Assembly (NCBI GenBank): GCA_016710075.1
Contig: JADJLO010000012.1
Location: 1-23,778, forward strand
DNA length: 23,778 nucleotides
Source of the DNA: Acidobacteriota bacterium
Lineage (GTDB): Bacteria > Acidobacteriota > Blastocatellia > RBC074
Reading direction: 5' to 3'
Shown here: positions 19,478-23,778 of the stretch, in pieces
Position numbering within the stretch: the stretch's first letter is position 1
How the letters are laid out: every line of letters starts with the position of its first letter
Notes under the pieces: model-generated
Told to the model about the DNA's origin: nothing
Databases searched by the model: none
Seen by the model: the letters and a program-made list of their open reading frames with translations, nothing else
Program-made: the position numbers and the translations under genes

Positions 19478-21208
19478 ATGCAAAACAGAAAGACATCGCG
19501 GATTTACGACGCCATCATCGTCGGATCAGGCGCGCGGGTGGAATTGCCGCGCACGTGCTGGTCAACAAGGGACTCAACGTTCTGCTGCTCGAGATCGGTC
19601 CGAAATGGGATCGCAACACGATCTTTCGCACGGAGCATTCCTGGCCTTACGAGATGCCCTATCACGGGCTTGGCCGTCCGGGACAATATGATGGCCTGTG
19701 GAAGGTCAATGCCTACACCGAGCATCTATATGTTCATCCCCGCATAGATCGATACGCCACGGCGCCCGGAACCGATTTTCACTGGACTCGCATACACGCA
19801 GTCGGGGGCCGGACAAACACCTGGGCTCGCGTCTCGCTGCGCATGGCCGAATGGGATCTCAAGCCGAAATCGATGCAGGACGGAGCCGGCGAGGACTGGC
19901 CGATTTCGTACTCGGATCTGGCTCCGTACTACGACAAGGCAGAGGATATGCTCGGGTATTCGGAACCCGCGAAGGGCTGGCAGTGCTGCCCGACGGAAAC
20001 TACCATGCTCCGACGCCTCCAGCCCGCTGCGGTGAAGTCATCATTGATGAAGGGTGGCCGGAAGATCGGCATCCCCGTTATCCCCGTTCGCAAAGCGATC
20101 CTCTTGAAAAATCGCGATAACCGGTCGGCCTGCCATTATTGCGGCAACTGCGATTACGGCTGCGCGACCGGATCACGCTTCTCTTCGCTTGACGCGATCA
20201 TTCCGCAACTGCTCGGGCGTAAGAATTTCACGTTGCGCACTCAGGCAGCCGTGCATCGTGTCCTGCTCGATCCGAAGACCGGGAAAGCGCGTGGTGTCGA
20301 ATTCATCGACACCCGAAACAATCTGACCTATGAAGCCCGAGCCCGGGTTGTGGTGCTGGGGCCGGCGCGATGGAGTCCACGCGCATCCTGCTCAATTCGA
20401 AATCCGTGAGTGGCCGTCGGGGCTGGCCAATTCGTCCGGCGTGCTCGGTCATTACGTCATGGATAATTTCAAATCGGGATTCGTCAGCGGATGGCTGCCT
20501 TCGTTGAAAGCGACTGAAATATTGAACGACGACGGAGCCGGCGGAGGTCACGTCTACATTCCACGCCACACCAATTTCAAGGGCGGGAGGAAATCTTCGG
20601 TTCTGCGCGGCTGGCAGTTTCAGCCGGGCAGCGGGTCGGGTTCATTCCCGGGCTACTCCAAACGCCTCGAAGGCTTCGGGTCGGGTTTCAAAAAAGAGGT
20701 AAGGGAACTTAATCCGGCGCGCATCTCGCTGGCCGGGTTCGGCGAATGCCTGCCCTATTTCGACAATTACTGCGAGATCGATCCGGATGGCCTGAAAGAC
20801 CGCTACGGCATACCTCAGTTGCGCTTTCATGCTCAGTGGCATGACAACGAAAAGAAGATGGCTGACCTGATGTATGACAGCGCGGAAGAGATCCTGCGCG
20901 CCGCCGGCGCCGAGGTCAGTCCGTACACGCGCAACACTCCGCCTCCGCCGGGAGACGCTACTCACGAAGTCGGCACCGCACGCATGGGCGACGATCCCAA
21001 AACTTCAGTACTCAATCAAGTTCAACCAGGCACACGACGTTAAAAATCTCTTTGTCGTTGACGGGGCATCGTTTGTCTCCTGCCCGAAAAGAACTGCACG
21101 CTCTCGATCGCGGCCGTCCCGTGGCGCGCCAGCGATTACCCATCGGAAGAACTTCGTCTCGGAAGATTGCAAGCGTGTACTCGATACAGCTATTTTGCGG
21201 GCATCTGA
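19478..21208 (+). CDS. GMC-family FAD oxidoreductase with four-cysteine motif (frameshifted)
   Basis: This is a glucose-methanol-choline family flavoenzyme, about 576 codons, which would oxidise an alcohol or sugar. ATG 19478 has an AGG site 7 bases before. The FAD-binding fold reads RIYDAIIVGSGA, then GGIAAHVLVNKGLNVLLLE after a one-base shift near 19538. IHAVGGRTNTWARVSLR and VVVLGAGAMESTRILLNS (shift near 20360) are family landmarks. The C-terminal catalytic segment shows HEVGTARMGDDPKTS, NLFVVDGASFVSCP, then KNCTLSIAAVPWRASDY, giving the active-site His/Asn pair. A Cys-X2-Cys-X2-Cys-X3-Cys cluster (CHYCGNCDYGC, 20131-20163) could bind metal or an Fe-S centre. It resembles dehydrogenases that pair with a gluconate-dehydrogenase subunit-3-like protein, but no such gene is seen. 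The 218 bases after its stop at 21208 hold nothing I recognise. Confidence 0.87.
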
Positions 21209-21426
21209 GACGCAAACCAGCAATGAGCAGGATGAAGCCAGGGCAATTGCCGTTAGCATGATGACGATCGGGCCAGGGCATCGTTCTTTTCGGGCGATTA
21301 TCGCTTGCTTCCACGAGGGAGTTCGGCAGAGTGAGATTTCTGGTGTCGGGACGGATGATTCCGGAGGGCTTGCTGTAGGCAATCGGATGTTCGACCTCCG
21401 GGGCTTTTCTCAGCCTCGTCGTTCCA

Positions 21427-22448
21427 CTATGACGGCTTTCTGCGCGGCGCTTCAATCTTTGCGGAAGTTTGTTGAATTTCACAGCCATTTGATCTTCTTG
21501 AAAATAGAAAAGAGAGGACGAGTGCGATCAGCAGATATGCGGAAAGTGCGCTGACATAACCGTAGCGCCATAAGAGTTCCGCATATATTGAAAATTATTC
21601 CGTAGATGCCCGCGACCAGAGTCACCGACATGAGAATGGCCGAGATGGAGGTCAGCAACCATGACGAAGTTCATGCGATTGCCTGGAAACCGAGAGAGGT
21701 AGGCGTCCATGGTCGATCCCACGATTTCGCGCAGAGTGTCGATCATATCGGCAACACGTATCAGATGATCGTAAACGCCTGGAAATAGATCATCGTGTCG
21801 CGGGTGAAGAGAGTCTTTTTCACGTCTGAGCAGAATATTGAAGACATCGCGCAATGGGACGACGGCGCGCCGCAGGAAGAGCAACTGCTTCTTGACCCGG
21901 AAAATCTCCTGCAGCGATTCCTGCTGAAAATCCTCGAAGATCTGCTGCTCAGTCGTCCATCCGGTCCGAGATGGTGTCGAGCAGCGGCATGTAATCATCG
22001 ACGATCGCGTCGATCATGAGATACGTCAGCAGCCCTGTGCCGCGCTCGGCCAGATCGCTCCATCTCTCCACAACCTTTTCCGCCAAAACCAGCGCCTTGC
22101 CAGTCGGCTGGGGTGTGTACCGTCACCAGATAGTTCTGACCGATGAAAAAGGCTTAATCCCGCGAAGCTCCAGATGATGTTCACTGTCGTCTCCGCTTCG
22201 TAAAGCACGATGTAGTATAACCCTCAATCCTCCTCTATTTTGGGACGCTGGTGACCGTGCTGGCTGTCTTCTATCGCCAGCGGGTGAAAGCCCAATTGAG
22301 GGCCAATTGCTCGAAGTCCGGCCCCTCGGGACCCGAGACGTCAACTCAACGACGTTGTTTTGCGTAGCGCAGTTCTCTTGATCAGATTGGGATCGCTGAT
22401 GCGTGTGAAATTCTTCGATGTGCGATGCAAGTACGAGAATATCAACAT
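21427..22448 (-). CDS. corA: CorA-family magnesium/divalent cation transporter (frameshifted)
   Basis: This CorA-type channel for magnesium or related ions in the inner membrane is about 340 codons, normal for the family. The cytoplasmic part shows FHPLAIEDSQHGHQRPKIEE near 22295-22225, then YYIVLYEAE, NYLVTVHT, LLTYLMIDAIVDDYMPLLD, QIFEDFQQESLQEIFRVKKQ and HLIRVADMIDTLREIVGST, the long helix before the pore. The first membrane helix, ISAILMSVTLVAGIYG, leads to the signature Gly-Met-Asn, which is read as GGA-AT-AAT near 21600 and needs one missing G. The second helix is LSAYLLIALVLSFLF. It ends at TAG 21429-21427. ATG 22448-22446 lacks a clear ribosome-binding site, and an upstream ATG at 22500 is an alternative. 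Frame changes number at least six. Confidence 0.82.
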
Positions 22449-23038
22449 TGGATGAATTGATGAATTTGCCGCCTCCGGGAAGATCGTTGATGGCGCGCAT
22501 CGGATGTTCTGATTTCTTCGATGGATCTCGGCCGGTTCGCGGTAGTTTAAAGGCAGATCGCGGAGGATGGCTTCAAAGTCCGTGTGTTTTGAATATCGAT
22601 TGCTCGATGACTTTGAAACAGTTGTTGCGATCCTTCTTTACTCCGAACCGGGCAGCTGGCGGTGTAATTATCGGCGTATCTGACCAGCGCGCTAAAGACA
22701 TCCACCTCTGCGCTGCCATTTGCTACTGGCTGCCGACGACAGCCTGTATGCCAGATTGATCCTGTTTTCGAGATCTTGAGCCCGCCGATGCGCGCGATTT
22801 GGGATTGCCCTGACTGGTGATGGATTGTGCTGCTTCAGTCTCGCTCAGTTCGTCAGGCAGCAGCGGATCTGTTGCCTGATCAGGTGACCGATCGAACTTA
22901 CAGTCAAAATTATTATCCTGACAATCCTGCCGCTGTTGAATATCCCGGCGTCATCAAAGGAAAATCAGAATGCAGGTTTTGATCAGCACAATCATAAGTT
23001 TTAATCACTCGTCATCGGGCCGTCATCAGTTCAGTTCG
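22449..23038. other. about 590 bases with no recognisable gene
   Basis: Between corA and the zinc-ribbon gene neither strand gives a protein I recognise. On the reverse strand a polar stretch (DPLLPDELSETEAAQSITSQ, near 22865-22805) and a segment RIGGLKISKT (near 22790-22760) in a neighbouring frame could be pieces of one frameshifted gene. With the local error rate they cannot be joined convincingly. I see no tRNA and no terminator. Confidence 0.4.
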
Positions 23039-23601
23039 TCAGGGCTTGTTTGCCTGGATTCTCGCCATATCGCCTATGATCGGAAAGCTTGAACATTATC
23101 CACTTGATACGCCTGGTACATCAACCGCTCGATTCCGCCAATCGCAAGTAGTTGAATGACCTATGAAACTATAGATTCCAGAAAATTCCGGCAGGATGAT
23201 CGATAAGACGTTGATATGTAATGATACTCACGATCAGTGCCGCGGTGAAAAAATATCGACTGGTATGCGTGAAACCTTATCGCCCGGTCTTTGTTATGTG
23301 GGGTCAGAGGATAAGGAAGGTATGCCGGTGACGAATATCAGCGGGTAGCAGAACATGGCTGCCACATTGGGCTGCAGGTCCGCACCTGCCGCAGGCGACT
23401 GGTAATGCAGCGCGATAAGGCGTCTGAAGCGGTTCTTTCTCGAAACCGGACTGGTGCTGGTAGCCCTGTGGATTCCTGGTAGGTCGTTGTCGGAACCTGA
23501 TCCGGCTGTGCCGGCTGGTGGCTGCCAGTTTCGCTCCCTTGTTGCTGAAACCTCGCCGTCTCACTGATTGTTTCTCCGCATTGGGTACAGAACTTGGTCA
23601 T
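23039..23601 (-). CDS. zinc-ribbon plus DUF4870-type membrane protein (frameshifted)
   Basis: About 187 codons begin at ATG 23601-23599, with a GGAG site 7 bases upstream. The N-terminus MTKFCTQCGETISETARF has the first Cys-X2-Cys of a zinc ribbon. The second pair, expected next, reads FQQQGSE, so its cysteines are missing or lost to an indel. A Gln/Pro-rich linker follows, then after frame changes a membrane part: ADLQPNVAAMFCYPLIFVTG, IRFHAYQSIFFH, IITYQRLIDHPAGIF and the closing pattern MYQAYQ...FKLPIIGDMARIQANKP ending at TGA 23041-23039. That order and the IRFHAYQS and IIGDMA signatures fit DUF4870/Tic20-like small membrane proteins, which often carry an N-terminal zinc ribbon and have no established function. 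At least five frame changes are needed. Confidence 0.62.
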
Positions 23602-23614
23602 CTTGGGGCTCCAG

Positions 23615-23652
23615 TTAAAAGAGATTTCGGGAAACCCTATTTTCTCTTTTAA
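23615..23652 (-). promoter_or_regulatory. hairpin in the leader of the zinc-ribbon gene
   Basis: TTAAAAGAGA (23615-23624) and TCTCTTTTAA (23643-23652) form a perfect 10-bp stem with an inner GGG/CCC pairing around AAA. On the reverse strand the stem ends one base before the CTGGAG ribosome-binding site. It may therefore affect translation, act as an operator, or end an upstream transcript. Confidence 0.45.
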
Positions 23653-23671
23653 ATATGCGAACTGCAAGAAG

Positions 23672-23736
23672 AGTTATCAGTTATCAGTTATCGGTATAGC
23701 GACTTTTAACATCGCTAGACTGATAAATAACTGATA
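23672..23736. repeat. heptamer tandem repeat within an imperfect palindrome
   Basis: AGTTATC is repeated three times head to tail at 23672-23692. TATCAGTTAT (23675-23684) is complementary to ATAACTGATA (23727-23736), and between them TAGCGA (23697-23702) pairs with TCGCTA (23712-23717). This heptamer type is known as short tandem repeats in several bacterial genomes. No function is evident. Confidence 0.6.
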
Positions 23737-23778
23737 CTGTTGGTGAATTCACAAAACAGTTCATAAGGGCCGAAGGCC

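Noticed and set aside
20999..21488. Reverse-strand open frame over the GMC 3' end and the following gap
   Set aside because: It runs antisense through the conserved GMC C-terminus and its text matches no family; I treat the 21209-21426 gap as non-coding.
23672..23692. Tandem heptamers as a CRISPR array
   Set aside because: The units are seven bases long and directly adjacent, with no spacers and no cas genes in the window.

Overview
The window looks like a chromosomal stretch of a heterotrophic Acidobacteriota (a Blastocatellia-like lineage is my best guess). The main evidence is a TonB-dependent receptor of the acidobacterial type (exported, with an N-terminal carboxypeptidase-regulatory-like domain, about 1150 codons), modular palindromic intergenic repeats, and small exported proteins of unknown function. 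No rRNA, CRISPR array or phage module is present. The assignment is inference from gene content, not a computed placement.

A second property dominates the reading. Almost every recognisable gene is broken by single-base shifts, many at homopolymer runs, although the encoded families are unrelated. Breaks are densest at the two ends (a Pls/PosA-type gene at 1-2005; corA and a zinc-ribbon gene at 21.4-23.6 kb) and sparse in parts of the middle (the HEAT-repeat gene has none, the transposase one). I read most of them as uncorrected sequencing indels. Genes are therefore given at their reconstructed full extents, and each entry says where the frame changes.

Layout. 1-2650 (+): 3' part of a Pls/PosA-type nonribosomal-peptide-synthetase-like membrane protein, then a nitroreductase. 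2684-2841 (+): tRNA-Pro(TGG) with its own promoter and terminator, then two imperfect palindromes. 3148-4107 (+): a VOC/glyoxalase protein and an NTF2-like protein, ending in a hairpin terminator shared with the convergent katG. 4214-9887 (-): katG encoding an exported catalase-peroxidase behind two PerR/Fur-type palindromes; a DUF485-actP acetate symporter pair; and an exported protein of unknown function. 10157-12150: a palindromic repeat pair, one copy split by an IS1182-family insertion sequence with 16-bp inverted repeats and a 6-bp target duplication. 12402-13157 (-): an exported HEAT-repeat protein.

13421-15418 (+): a three-gene operon of ECF sigma factor, zinc-binding anti-sigma factor (recoverable only after correcting frameshifts) and an eight-helix membrane protein. 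15511-15770: a large fold-back repeat. 15930-21208 (+): TonB-dependent receptor followed by a GMC oxidoreductase with a four-cysteine motif, plausibly an uptake-and-oxidation pair. 21427-23601 (-): corA magnesium transporter, about 590 bases without a recognisable gene, and a zinc-ribbon/DUF4870-type membrane protein. The right end holds a leader hairpin and a heptamer tandem repeat.

I found no clearly new biological system. The items most worth following are the sigma/anti-sigma/membrane-protein operon, the IS insertion inside a palindromic repeat, the PerR-like boxes upstream of katG, and the fold-back repeat.
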